NCBI GenBank assembly: GCA_905480075.1
Contig: CAJQOX010000060.1
Span: 1-33,107, forward strand
DNA length: 33,107 nt
Reading direction: 5' to 3'
DNA from: an uncultured Aureispira sp.
GTDB taxonomy: Bacteria > Bacteroidota > Bacteroidia > Chitinophagales > Saprospiraceae
Within the stretch, counting starts at the first letter, position 1; the number at the start of each line of letters is the position of its first letter. The position numbers were made by a program, and so were the translations under genes. This document shows positions 24,185 through 32,134 of this stretch, in pieces. Below the pieces are notes generated by a model that worked only from the letters and a program-made list of their open reading frames with translations, had not been told where the DNA came from and ran no database searches.

Positions 24185-25087
24185 CTACTCTTTATATCCA
24201 AATTTTCTAAGCATATTATCATCATTTCTCCAATTGTCCTTAACTTTCACAAACAATTCAAGGTAGACTTTTTTGTCCAGGAATTTCTCAATAGCATATC
24301 GGGAATCGATACCTAGTTTTTTAATAGAAGCTCCTTTTTTTCCAATAATAATATTTTTCTGGCTATTTCTTGCTGTATAAATAACAGCATGGATACGCAC
24401 GAGATTTTTTTTAGGGTCCGGATCTGTTTCGAAGGCATCTACGACCACTTCACAGGCATAAGGAATTTCCTGATAATAATTCATAAGCAGTTTTTCCCGA
24501 ATTATTTCCGAGATAAAAAAGCGTTCGGGACGGTCGGTAAACTGATCTTTCGAGTAGTAGACAGGCCCCTGAGGCAGGTCTCCCAATATTTTTTGGAATA
24601 GATCTTCTGTTCCTTTTTTATTAAGGGCAGAAACAGGAAAAACCTCTTTAAAATCAGCCATGTCTTTCCACTCTATGATCTTATTGAACAATGTTTGTTC
24701 ATTAATAAGGTCAATTTTATTCAGGACAAGATAAAGTGGGACATTGATACTTTCCAGCTTTCTGAACAAAGGATTAGCAGCATCATAATTTTCGAGGACA
24801 TCAACGACAAGTACCATTACATCCGCATCCTTAAAAGACCCCGACACAAACTTATTCATAGATTCCTGCATCTTGTAAGAGGTATCTTTAATGAAGCCGG
24901 GCGTATCGGAGAATACTACCTGATAATCATCATCACTTACAATTCCGATAATGCGATGTCTCGTAGTTTGTGGTTTATTGGTAATAATAGACATCCTTTC
25001 GCCTACCAAAGCATTCATAAGAGTAGATTTACCTACATTAGGCCGTCCGATAATATTAACAAAACCGGATCGATGTTGTTTTTCCAT
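24185..25087 (-). CDS. era: GTPase Era
   Basis: A 300-residue GTPase that binds the 3' end of 16S rRNA and couples 30S assembly to growth. G1 is GRPNVGKST (14-22), G2 TTRHR (41-45), G3 DTPGF (61-65), G4 NKID (123-126) and G5 SAL in VFPVSALNKKG. The C-terminal KH domain has IIIGKKGASIKKLG and ends KFGYKE. The length and architecture fit Era fully. The ATG lies before RSGFVNIIGRPN. It is followed on the minus strand by a small unknown gene (23-bp gap), and the small membrane protein gene lies 44 bp upstream. Confidence 0.97.
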   Translation of the reverse strand: MEKQHRSGFVNIIGRPNVGKSTLMNALVGERMSIITNKPQTTRHRIIGIVSDDDYQVVFSDTPGFIKDTSYKMQESMNKFVSGSFKDADVMVLVVDVLENYDAANPLFRKLESINVPLYLVLNKIDLINEQTLFNKIIEWKDMADFKEVFPVSALNKKGTEDLFQKILGDLPQGPVYYSKDQFTDRPERFFISEIIREKLLMNYYQEIPYACEVVVDAFETDPDPKKNLVRIHAVIYTARNSQKNIIIGKKGASIKKLGIDSRYAIEKFLDKKVYLELFVKVKDNWRNDDNMLRKFGYKE

Positions 25088-25131
25088 TGATATAATAAGT
25101 TGTTTAAAATTGATATTCAGAAATTATAAAA

Positions 25132-25503
25132 TCAAGAGTATTTCCCCCGGTATCTTGCTGTTTTGTTTTCACCTGAAATCATATCCCGAAGGTATTTCCC
25201 CGACAACATTCCAAGACCACCAAGAACAGCCCCTATAAAAACTGAAGGAAAGAAGGGGTCAAACTGAAGCAGTTCGGTCATCATACCTGACAACCTCCCT
25301 TCATTGGCAGAATCGAGCAAAAGTACATAAATTGAAAAGAATACTGCACCACCAAGAAAACCACTAAAGAAGCTTTGAAAACCATGAATCTGAACTATGA
25401 AACCAACAATCGCTGCAATTACAAGAAGGCCCCACCATCCGATAAAGGTTCCAAAATAACCGAAAGTAACTATAGCTGAAGCAGCAGCAAAAAATTTCAT
25501 CAT
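25132..25503 (-). CDS. Small multi-pass membrane protein
   Basis: A 123-residue protein with two long hydrophobic blocks: about 6-58 (AIVTFGYFGTFIGWWGLLVI, then a GGAVFFSIYVLLL segment) and about 86-100 (FPSVFIGAVLGGLGML), giving three or four likely membrane spans, and a basic, Gly-rich C-terminus. No family recognised. The start could be either of two adjacent Met codons (25503 or 25500). A -7-like TAAATTTG lies at 25533-25526 upstream. It precedes era on the same strand, with 44 bp between, and may share its transcript. Confidence 0.65.
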   Translation of the reverse strand: MMKFFAAASAIVTFGYFGTFIGWWGLLVIAAIVGFIVQIHGFQSFFSGFLGGAVFFSIYVLLLDSANEGRLSGMMTELLQFDPFFPSVFIGAVLGGLGMLSGKYLRDMISGENKTARYRGKYS

Positions 25504-25717
25504 TAGTCTATTTTTTTATTTAACACAAATTTATAGTTAATGGCAGAATATTTATAGTAATCACACAAGTATTTCAACAAAAGAATAATTTTTAATCCTT
25601 TAATTCATTAAAAACATCAAATTATAGAGATTAAAACAATAAAAAAGATTTTTTTAAATAATAAAAGCTGATTAATCCAAGACCAAAGAATAAGAATTAA
25701 AAAAAGCAAGAAAACAA

Positions 25718-25750
25718 TTCCGTTATACGGAAAAACATCTACAATGTAGA
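25718..25750. promoter_or_regulatory. Two adjacent palindromes (putative activator sites)
   Basis: TTCCGTTATACGGAA (25718-25732) has six-base arms with a three-base centre; five bases on, TCTACAATGTAGA (25738-25750) has six-base arms and a single centre base. They lie about 80-115 bp before the predicted start of the sigma-54-like promoter, where enhancer-binding proteins usually dock. Confidence 0.55.
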
Positions 25751-25804
25751 CGCTTCCAAATGAAAATTATACATAAAGACCTGATTTACAGAACCCCTTC
25801 AAAC

Positions 25805-25820
25805 GGGCGAAGTTATTGCA
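25805..25820 (+). promoter_or_regulatory. Sigma-54-like -24/-12 element
   Basis: GGGCGAAGTTATTGCA matches the TGGCAC-N5-TTGCA pattern at the invariant GG (25806-25807), the following C and the complete TTGCA; GG and GC are separated by exactly 10 bases. It lies about 90 bp before the ATG at 25912. Confidence 0.4.
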
Positions 25821-25911
25821 AATAAGTAAATAACAATTTTTAAGTTTATTTATTAAACAGCAGCTATTGTATTTTTTATCAAATTTTTCTACACCTTTTC
25901 AATCTGACATT

Positions 25912-26106
25912 ATGAAATACACAATATTAAAATCACTACGATTCATCACAACAATAGCACTACTGTTTGCAATATGTCCACAATTGTTCGCTGCTCCTCC
26001 TCCTCCTCCTGGCGTGCCCATAGATGGAGGCCTATCTTTTCTTATTATAGCAGCTGTAGGTTATGGCGCATCAAAAATAGCAAAGGAATCAGAAAATACG
26101 ATTTAG
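25912..26106 (+). CDS. PID-CTERM-like sorting-tail mini-protein
   Basis: A 64-residue protein, started at the ATG at 25912 because the upstream in-frame extension begins at TTG and adds no signal logic. Residues 1-27 are a signal peptide (KSLRFITTIALLFAICPQLFA). The mature part is a Pro run (APPPPPG), V-PID-GG (35-40), a short hydrophobic helix (LSFLIIAAVGYGA) and a charged end (SKIAKESENTI). This Pro-PID-GG-helix-charged-tail order matches the PID-CTERM tails of Bacteroidota that I believe are processed by exosortase-like enzymes. There is almost nothing but signal and tail, so the mature product after processing would be very short. A strong terminator follows. Neighbours do not reveal the partner enzyme. 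Confidence 0.75.
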   Translation: MKYTILKSLRFITTIALLFAICPQLFAAPPPPPGVPIDGGLSFLIIAAVGYGASKIAKESENTI

Positions 26107-26172
26107 TTATTACCTAACTTTAAAAATATACCAGAAAACTAATTATCAATTTACACCCTGAAACATAAATTG

Positions 26173-26206
26173 AGGCTGTTCCTAAACGAACAGCCTTTTT
26201 CTTTTT
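26173..26206 (+). terminator. Rho-independent terminator of the mini-protein gene
   Basis: AGGCTGTTC (26173-26181), a six-base loop CTAAAC and GAACAGCCT (26188-26196) form a perfect 9-bp GC-containing stem followed by TTTTCTTTTT. It isolates the mini-protein gene as a one-gene transcript. Confidence 0.92.
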
Positions 26207-26292
26207 AAAAAAATCTAAGTATTAGATAAGAGAACAGAAATTGATTAGCTATCTTGCGGTTTAAATACACATTTACTGCAAAGGGATAAAAA

Positions 26293-26859
26293 ATGAAAAA
26301 ACCTCTGATACTTCTGGCTTCAAAATCTCCGAGGCGCAGACAATTAATTGAAGATCTGGGCTTTGAATACAAAACAGTAGATCAAAACATCACAGAAAAT
26401 TTTCCTGACAACTTAGCTAAGATCAAAGTCGCAGAATACCTTTCAAAAAAGAAAGCCGAGTCTGTCAATACAAAACCTGAAGAAGGGCAAATCATTCTGG
26501 CCTCAGATACAATAGTCCTTAAAAATAACAAAATTTATCACAAGCCGGTTGACTATGCCGATGCCGTTCGCATTCTCAAGGAATTGTCCGGCAACAAACA
26601 TCAGGTAATAACCGGAGTTTGTTTGTTAGGTACAGACAAGCAAGTGTCTTTTTCTACAATTTCAGAGGTTCATTTTGCAAGCCTCTCCCCTTCCGAGATT
26701 GACTTTTACGTAACAAAATACAAGCCCTATGATAAGGCAGGCGCCTATGCTATTCAGGAATGGATAGGATTGGCAAAAATTATCAGAATTGAAGGGTCCT
26801 ACCATAATATAGTGGGACTGCCAACTCAAAGGGTATATGAAGAAATAATGAAATTTTAA
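26293..26859 (+). CDS. maf: Maf-like nucleoside triphosphate pyrophosphatase
   Basis: A 188-residue Maf/HAM1-like enzyme that hydrolyses dTTP, UTP or modified nucleotides to the monophosphate, so keeping them out of nucleic acids. It has the LASKSPRRRQLIEDLGF N-terminal motif (8-24), ASDTIVL with Asp72 as catalytic base, HKPVDYADA, a SEVHFASLSPSEIDFYV region and YAIQEWIG, all standard for Maf. The family also has a role in septum formation in Bacillus, which need not apply here. The ATG is 10 bp after an A-rich stretch. The SDR gene follows 22 bp on and is probably co-transcribed. Confidence 0.94.
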   Translation: MKKPLILLASKSPRRRQLIEDLGFEYKTVDQNITENFPDNLAKIKVAEYLSKKKAESVNTKPEEGQIILASDTIVLKNNKIYHKPVDYADAVRILKELSGNKHQVITGVCLLGTDKQVSFSTISEVHFASLSPSEIDFYVTKYKPYDKAGAYAIQEWIGLAKIIRIEGSYHNIVGLPTQRVYEEIMKF

Positions 26860-26881
26860 TTTATTAATAAAAGAAAACAAC

Positions 26882-27586
26882 ATGAAACTTGAAGGAGCAA
26901 AAATAATGATTACAGGTGGCAGTTCAGGATTAGGAAAGGCAATGGCTGAAGTGTTGAAAGAAGCAGGTGCTATTGTATTAATAACCGGCAGAAATGAAGA
27001 GAAAGTCAATGAAGTTGCATCAGTCATTGACTGCTTTGGGATGGCCTTTGATGTATCCGATTATTCCATTCTCCCGGAGAAAGTCAGTCTTGCAGTTGAG
27101 ATGCTTGGGGGAATAGATGTTTTGATCAACAATGCCGGCATTGGAGAATTCCCTGTTCTTGGCGAAATACAGATTGATCAACTCAACCGGGTCTTTGGCA
27201 TCAATGTATTTGGGCTGACCATGCTGACACAGGAAGTATTGCCACATTTCAAATCGCAGCAATATGGCAACATCCTGAACATTGGGTCAACTGCTTCCCT
27301 GAAGGGCTTTGCAAGGGGTTCAGTATATGCTGCGTCAAAATTTGCCCTTCGTGCTCTTTCACAATGTTGGCAAGCCGAATTAAGAAGGGAGAACATAAGG
27401 GTTATTCATGTAAATCCAAGTGAAGTGCCCACAGCTTTCAACAAAGAAGACCGACAAGAAAGGCCTGATGAAAAGAATAAATTAACCGCTAAAGAAATTG
27501 CCCATAGTATCAAGGCAGCACTAGAGATGGACAACCGGGGATTTATTCCGGAACTTTCTGTCTGGGCAACAAACCCCTGGGATTAA
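26882..27586 (+). CDS. Short-chain dehydrogenase/reductase
   Basis: A 234-residue NAD(P)-dependent oxidoreductase of the classical SDR family. It has the dinucleotide-binding TGGSSGLG (11-18), NNAG (83-86), the structural Asn108, the catalytic Ser136 (IGSTASL), Tyr149 and Lys153 in YAASK, and a VHVNPSEVPTAF segment typical of the NAD-binding end. Substrate cannot be read from the sequence; ketoreductase or alcohol dehydrogenase activity is likely. It follows maf by 22 bp, so the two genes share a transcript. A long hairpin begins 13 bp after its stop. Confidence 0.92.
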   Translation: MKLEGAKIMITGGSSGLGKAMAEVLKEAGAIVLITGRNEEKVNEVASVIDCFGMAFDVSDYSILPEKVSLAVEMLGGIDVLINNAGIGEFPVLGEIQIDQLNRVFGINVFGLTMLTQEVLPHFKSQQYGNILNIGSTASLKGFARGSVYAASKFALRALSQCWQAELRRENIRVIHVNPSEVPTAFNKEDRQERPDEKNKLTAKEIAHSIKAALEMDNRGFIPELSVWATNPWD

Positions 27587-27598
27587 TTTTAATTAAAA

Positions 27599-27641
27599 AG
27601 TTGGTTCAGGCAGGAGTTAACGCCTGCTGTATGAACCAACT
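27599..27641. repeat. Nested hairpin after the SDR gene
   Basis: AGTTGGTTCA (27599-27608) pairs with TGAACCAACT (27632-27641), a perfect 10-bp stem, and encloses a second GCAGG/CCTGC hairpin (27610-27627). The T run (TTTTTAATT) follows only on the minus strand, so as a terminator it faces the wrong way for the gene before it; on the plus strand it would be a stable RNA structure. Confidence 0.7.
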
Positions 27642-27696
27642 AAAAAGAGAGTGCCTTCCCAAAACATTAAACGAACAAAGAAGCCTTTTTATAACC

Positions 27697-27726
27697 TTTG
27701 TGATAAAAATAATTCACTAGTTTTTG
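27697..27726 (+). promoter_or_regulatory. Promoter candidate for kynU
   Basis: TTTG at 27697-27700 and TAGTTTTTG at 27718-27726 are 17 bp apart, one base off the consensus spacing and with one extra base in the -7 box. About 85 bp separate it from the kynU start. Confidence 0.3.
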
Positions 27727-27811
27727 CATTGTATCAATAAATAGTCATTTTTGCAGCAAATGAAATAGAAGCTAAGACTTCGTAGTCACAAATCAGAACC
27801 AATTCCTGAAG

Positions 27812-29086
27812 ATGGAAACAATAACATTTGAAACAAGTCAGGCATATGCCAAAAAAATGGATGCTCAAGATCCGCTTGGACAGTATAGAAATCATTTTCA
27901 TTTACCGAAGCACAGCGACGGAAAAGACATTTTGTATTTTTGCGGAAATTCTTTAGGCCTTCAGCCCAAAAAAGTAGAAGAGTACCTGATTCAGGAACTT
28001 AGCGACTGGAAGGAATTTGGTGTGGAAGGACATTTTCATGCTAAAAATGCATGGATGCCCTATCATGAATTTTTCAGTAAAAAGTTATCAAAAATAGTAG
28101 GTGCCAAAGAAAAGGAAGTTGTTGTTATGAACACCTTGACCACAAATCTTCATTTGATGATGGTCTCTTTTTACCGACCGACTCCGAAACGTCATAAGAT
28201 CGTTATAGAGAAGGCTGCCTTCCCTTCCGACAAATATGCCGTTGCTTCTCAAATACGGTTTCACGGATACCCTGCTGACAGTCTAATACAACTTGCCCCA
28301 CGAAAGGGAGAAGAAACTTTAAGAACTGAAGATATAGAAGCAGTAATCAGGGAGAACGGAGAAGAGATTGCTCTGATAATGATAGGAGGTGTCAACTATT
28401 ATACCGGGCAATTTTTTGACCTTAAAAAAATCACAGAAATTGGTCATGAAGTAGGAGCAAAAGTAGGTTTCGATCTGGCACATGCTGCCGGAAACGTAGT
28501 GTTGAAGCTACATGACTGGAACGTAGACTTTGCTGTATGGTGTCATTATAAATATTTGAACAGCGGGCCGGGAGCAATTGCCGGGGCCTTTGTTCATGAA
28601 CGTCATTTAACAGATCCCGATATCCCAAGATTTGAGGGATGGTGGGGTCATGACAAAAACAGCCGTTTTCTTATGGGGGACACCTTTGAACCTATGGCAT
28701 CAGCAGAATCCTGGCAATTGAGCAATGCGCCTGTTTTCTCTATGACCCCTCTTTTGGCATCACTGGAGCTTTTTGATGAGATTGGTATGGAAAAGCTGAA
28801 TGAAAAAAGCAATAAGCTGACATCTTATATGGAGTTCCTGCTTAAGCAGACGGACAATGACAGAATACGTATAATTACTCCTGCTGAGGTCAAAGACAGA
28901 GGCTGTCAACTGTCGATACAGGTAAAAGATGGAAATAAAGGATTATTTGACAAAATCACTGAACAGGGCGTGATAGCTGATTGGCGCGAACCCGATGTAA
29001 TACGCGTAGCCCCTGTGCCTTTATACAATAGTTATGAAGATGTATACTCCTTTGTTCATTTACTATTTGATAGTCTGAATGATTGA
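27812..29086 (+). CDS. kynU: Kynureninase
   Basis: A 424-residue PLP-dependent hydrolase that cleaves kynurenine to anthranilate plus alanine, or 3-hydroxykynurenine to 3-hydroxyanthranilate for NAD synthesis. Key sequences: YFCGNSLGLQPK (42-53), FDLAHAAGN (220-228) with the PLP-pyridine Asp221, HYKYLNSGPG with Lys247 as the cofactor-binding lysine, the GWWGH element (276-280) and the FEPMASAESWQLSN loop (292-305). No other kyn genes lie in the window, so the rest of the pathway must be elsewhere. It is followed, five bases after its stop, by the hydrolase gene; with lpxB the three form one unit. Confidence 0.95.
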   Translation: METITFETSQAYAKKMDAQDPLGQYRNHFHLPKHSDGKDILYFCGNSLGLQPKKVEEYLIQELSDWKEFGVEGHFHAKNAWMPYHEFFSKKLSKIVGAKEKEVVVMNTLTTNLHLMMVSFYRPTPKRHKIVIEKAAFPSDKYAVASQIRFHGYPADSLIQLAPRKGEETLRTEDIEAVIRENGEEIALIMIGGVNYYTGQFFDLKKITEIGHEVGAKVGFDLAHAAGNVVLKLHDWNVDFAVWCHYKYLNSGPGAIAGAFVHERHLTDPDIPRFEGWWGHDKNSRFLMGDTFEPMASAESWQLSNAPVFSMTPLLASLELFDEIGMEKLNEKSNKLTSYMEFLLKQTDNDRIRIITPAEVKDRGCQLSIQVKDGNKGLFDKITEQGVIADWREPDVIRVAPVPLYNSYEDVYSFVHLLFDSLND

Positions 29087-29091
29087 TATTA

Positions 29092-29904
29092 ATGAATTCT
29101 CTGAAAAAAACAGTCCTTTTATTTTGTATATTAGTAATTTGTTCTGCCTGTTCATTTAACAGAAGCTTTTATCCTACGCATTATAAGAAAAATGCCGTTT
29201 TTAAGCAGTCTTCGTTCAATTATAAAGATTTTTTTTTAGAGACAAAGAATAAGAAAAAAATTCACTGTGCAGAATTTTTGTGTAAAGAAGATAGTGCCAA
29301 GGGACTGGTAGTCTACTTTCACGGAAACTCAGGACCGATAGCAAGTTATCAGTCGGTGGCTGAAACCTTTGCAGCAAATGGATACAACTGCCTGATGGTT
29401 GATTTTCAAGGCTACGGTCAATCTTCGGGTAAAGGCACACACAAGAGTTTTCTTGAGAGTGGCAGAACCGCCGCCCGTTATCTTCGTGAAGAAGGATATA
29501 AAATCCCTGTAATAGTCTACGGATATTCAATCGGAGGTCATTTATCGGTCAAAATTACAGAGGAGAATCAGGACATTATTGATCTGTTAATAATGGAAGC
29601 CGCCTTTACTAGTCACAAGGAGATCGCTGTTGAATCTGTTGGCAAGGGACTCAGGGGATTGGCCCGGTTATTAATTGCAAATCATTACAAAGGAAGTAAA
29701 TATATAGAAGGAATAAGCATTCCGAAACTAATCATTCATAGTACCGAAGACAAGGTTGCCCCCTATTGGATGGCAGAGAAGTACTATAAAAATGCAATCG
29801 AGAAGAAGGCCTTATGGACAATAGACGGGGCACATGGCGGTGCCTTGAAATACCACGAAGAATTTATAAGAAGAATGGAACAAATGCTGAAATTAAACCA
29901 ATGA
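29092..29904 (+). CDS. Lipoprotein alpha/beta-hydrolase
   Basis: A 270-residue predicted serine hydrolase anchored as a lipoprotein. I start it at the ATG at 29092 rather than the TTG nine bases earlier that overlaps kynU, as it gives a clean leader with lipobox CSAC (Cys20). The catalytic triad is visible: YFHGNSG oxyanion region (75-81), GYSIGG with Ser146, HSTEDKVAP with Asp220 and GAHGG with His248. It resembles the Bem46/peptidase-S15-like esterase set. Substrate is unknown; esterase or peptidase activity in the envelope is likely. The stop overlaps the start of lpxB in ATGA, indicating translational coupling. Confidence 0.9.
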   Translation: MNSLKKTVLLFCILVICSACSFNRSFYPTHYKKNAVFKQSSFNYKDFFLETKNKKKIHCAEFLCKEDSAKGLVVYFHGNSGPIASYQSVAETFAANGYNCLMVDFQGYGQSSGKGTHKSFLESGRTAARYLREEGYKIPVIVYGYSIGGHLSVKITEENQDIIDLLIMEAAFTSHKEIAVESVGKGLRGLARLLIANHYKGSKYIEGISIPKLIIHSTEDKVAPYWMAEKYYKNAIEKKALWTIDGAHGGALKYHEEFIRRMEQMLKLNQ

Positions 29905-31022
29905 AATACTATATCATATCCGGAGAAGCCTCAGGGGATTTACACGGTTCAAAGCTGATAAGATCACTGAACAATGAAGACCCGGCAGCATCCTTTCGTG
30001 TATGGGGAGGAGATATGATGGAAAAAGAGGGGGCAGAACTTGCAAAACACTACAAAGACCTGGCATATATGGGCGTCTGGCAGGTAATCAAAAACCTTCC
30101 GGCTATTCTTGGTAATTTCAAGTTCTGTAAAGAGGACATTTTGGCCAATCAACCCGATGTATTAATCCTGATAGATTATTCAGGATTTAATCTGAGGATA
30201 GCAAAATGGGCAAAGGCTGCAGGTTATACCATATTTTATTATATTTCACCACAAATATGGGCCACGAGAGAAAAGCGGGTCGAAAAAATCAAACTTTATA
30301 TAGACAAGATGTTTGTGATACTTCCCTTTGAACAGTCATTTTACAAAAAGCACCATTACGAAGTAGAATATGTAGGACATCCCTTGTTGGATATTATTAA
30401 AGAACATAAAGGTGATTCCACGTTTCGAAAGACGCATAATATATCGACCAAACGAATAATTGCCCTCCTGCCCGGCAGCCGGAAGCAGGAAATCAGGGCA
30501 ATGCTGGATGTGATGTTAAAAATAGTGGATGAATTTCCTCATTATCAATTTATCTTAGCAGGGGCCCCTTCAATCAGCCCCGAATTTTATTCTTCTTTAA
30601 CTGAAAGCCACCAAAACATAAAAATTGTATACAACGAGACATACAACCTTTTACAACACAGTCATGCAGCATTGGTTACTTCAGGAACCGCAACACTGGA
30701 AGCTGCATTATTTAATATTCCTCAGGTGGTTTGCTACAGGGCCGGAGCATTATTGTACAGCATAGTAAAACGCATAATTAAAGTTCCCTATATATCTATC
30801 GTAAACCTGATAATGGAAAAAGAAGTGGTGAAAGAATTGATACAACATGAGTTGACTTCTGATAATTTGAAAAATGCCCTGCAAGAGATTATAGAAGGAA
30901 GCTACCGTCAGGACATTTTAAAAAACTATCAGGAACTGAAACACAAATTAGGCAATGAAGGTGCTTCCGTCAAGACAGCAAAAAAGATGTATAAGGCCTT
31001 AATAAAAAATGGCATGAAATAA
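29901..31022 (+). CDS. lpxB: Lipid-A-disaccharide synthase
   Basis: A 373-residue peripheral membrane glycosyltransferase that joins UDP-diacylglucosamine to lipid X, making the lipid A disaccharide. It starts at the ATG at 29901, which overlaps the previous stop in ATGA, since this ATG gives the family N-terminus MKYYIISGEASGDLHGSKLI. Later motifs are YYISPQIWATREKRVEKIK (the LpxB SPQ-x-WAW region), VGHPLLD, LLPGSRKQEIR and the sugar-nucleotide region SGTATLEAALFNIPQVVCYR. It confirms a Gram-negative outer membrane. Co-transcription with the hydrolase and kynU is likely; no other lpx genes lie in the window. Confidence 0.96.
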   Translation: MKYYIISGEASGDLHGSKLIRSLNNEDPAASFRVWGGDMMEKEGAELAKHYKDLAYMGVWQVIKNLPAILGNFKFCKEDILANQPDVLILIDYSGFNLRIAKWAKAAGYTIFYYISPQIWATREKRVEKIKLYIDKMFVILPFEQSFYKKHHYEVEYVGHPLLDIIKEHKGDSTFRKTHNISTKRIIALLPGSRKQEIRAMLDVMLKIVDEFPHYQFILAGAPSISPEFYSSLTESHQNIKIVYNETYNLLQHSHAALVTSGTATLEAALFNIPQVVCYRAGALLYSIVKRIIKVPYISIVNLIMEKEVVKELIQHELTSDNLKNALQEIIEGSYRQDILKNYQELKHKLGNEGASVKTAKKMYKALIKNGMK

Positions 31023-31116
31023 TACTGAATTAAAAGAAAAAAAGCTAGGCTTCTACCCATTTTTTTCCTATTTTGGGAAACTTAAAACAAATCAAACATA
31101 AAAGATCGGAAAGACT

Positions 31117-31755
31117 ATGACTAGGATACCAAAACACATTGCAATTGCAGGAAATATTGGTGCTGGAAAAACCACACTATGCGAACTTCTGAGTAATCAT
31201 TTTGATTGGGAAGTAAATTACGAATCGACAGATGACAACCCCTACCTCGAAGATTTTTATAATGACATGAACCGGTGGTCATTCAATTTACAGATCTATT
31301 TTCTTAACAACCGATACAGACAGATAGTAGATATTCAAAAGGGAGACAAGACAGTAATTCAGGATCGTTCAATATATGAAGATGCCCATATTTTTGCCCC
31401 TAACCTACATCAGATGGGGCTGATGCCTGCAAGGGATTTCAAGAATTATTTTGATTTATTTCAACTGATGAGCTCTCAGGTTAACCCTCCGGATTTACTG
31501 ATCTACCTAAAAGCCAGTGTTCCCACTCTGGTAAAACACATACAAAAACGGGGCAGAGACTATGAATCCACTATGAGTCTTAATTACCTGCAATCATTGA
31601 ATGATAAATACAATGAATGGATAGACAGTTATTCGATAGGCAACCTATTGGTATTAGATGTCAATGAGCTGGATTACAAAGACAATGCTGAACACCGTCA
31701 ATTTGTTGTTGAAGAGGTATCAAAAAAGCTAAATCTTAAGCTAAAAAGCTGCTAA
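31117..31755 (+). CDS. Deoxynucleoside kinase
   Basis: A 212-residue cytoplasmic kinase of the deoxyadenosine/deoxyguanosine kinase (dNK) family, which phosphorylates deoxynucleosides for salvage. It has the P-loop GNIGAGKT (12-19), YESTDDNPYLEDFY (35-48) in substrate binding, IQDRSIYEDA (81-90) with the DRS element that replaces ERS in other dNKs, and KRGRDYE in the LID. The family is short in bacteria, and this length agrees. It stands 94 bp after lpxB, followed by its own terminator. Whether it prefers dA, dG or dC is not visible. Confidence 0.93.
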   Translation: MTRIPKHIAIAGNIGAGKTTLCELLSNHFDWEVNYESTDDNPYLEDFYNDMNRWSFNLQIYFLNNRYRQIVDIQKGDKTVIQDRSIYEDAHIFAPNLHQMGLMPARDFKNYFDLFQLMSSQVNPPDLLIYLKASVPTLVKHIQKRGRDYESTMSLNYLQSLNDKYNEWIDSYSIGNLLVLDVNELDYKDNAEHRQFVVEEVSKKLNLKLKSC

Positions 31756-31785
31756 AGCAGTAAAAGACAGAATAACAAGTCACAT

Positions 31786-31824
31786 AATGCCTGGTTTTTT
31801 TTAGAAAAAACCGGGCATTTTTTT
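31786..31824 (+). terminator. Rho-independent terminator of the deoxynucleoside kinase gene
   Basis: AATGCCTGGTTTTTT (31786-31800) pairs with AAAAAACCGGGCATT (31805-31819) around a four-base loop, a 15-bp stem with one G-T pair, followed by a T run to 31824. Confidence 0.9.
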
Positions 31825-32134
31825 GTCATTTTTTCAAAACTAAAAAACATAAAAAAATCAGTGATCAAAAGTCATTATCTGAAAATATCCGGAATTGGTT
31901 TACAATACTTTTTTATAAAAAAAACAGGAAAGGCATATTCAAGGACAGCTAAAACAAAAGATATACAACTGTTTTACAGCACATTAAAACATAACAAAAC
32001 AATTCAAAAAACAAAGGTTATTTTGTACAATACTTTAATTTCAAAAAAAACAAACAGGATATTTGGATAAAAAGATTCAATTGTAATTAACATAGAGTTT
32101 AAACATATTTTATACTAATTTAAAAATCAAATTT
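31825..32134. other. Intergenic region before the SusC-like gene
   Basis: A 310-bp AT-rich gap. A 69-codon frame beginning with GTG at 31861 is not convincing. No clear promoter motif, riboswitch or tRNA was found. Confidence 0.5.

Larger units (their letters stand above)
25504..25911. other. Divergent regulatory region of the mini-protein gene
   Basis: This 408-bp gap has no gene. It carries, from left to right, a -7-like element (CAAATTTA, 25526-25533) for the minus-strand membrane gene, two perfect dyads at 25718-25732 and 25738-25750, and a sigma-54-like -24/-12 element at 25805-25820 on the plus strand. The rest is AT-rich. Confidence 0.6.

Noticed and set aside
27631-27720. 29-codon frame (possible leader peptide) before kynU
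   Set aside because: Its start is buried in a hairpin arm, it has no Trp run or other attenuator sign, and no ribosome-binding site.
29814-29900. N-terminal extension of LpxB inside the hydrolase gene
   Set aside because: The LpxB family starts at the ATG at 29901, which overlaps the previous stop in ATGA.
31861-32070. 69-codon frame starting with GTG after the deoxynucleoside kinase
   Set aside because: No known motif, GTG start, high Lys/Ile content as expected for AT-rich noncoding DNA, and it lies directly after a terminator.
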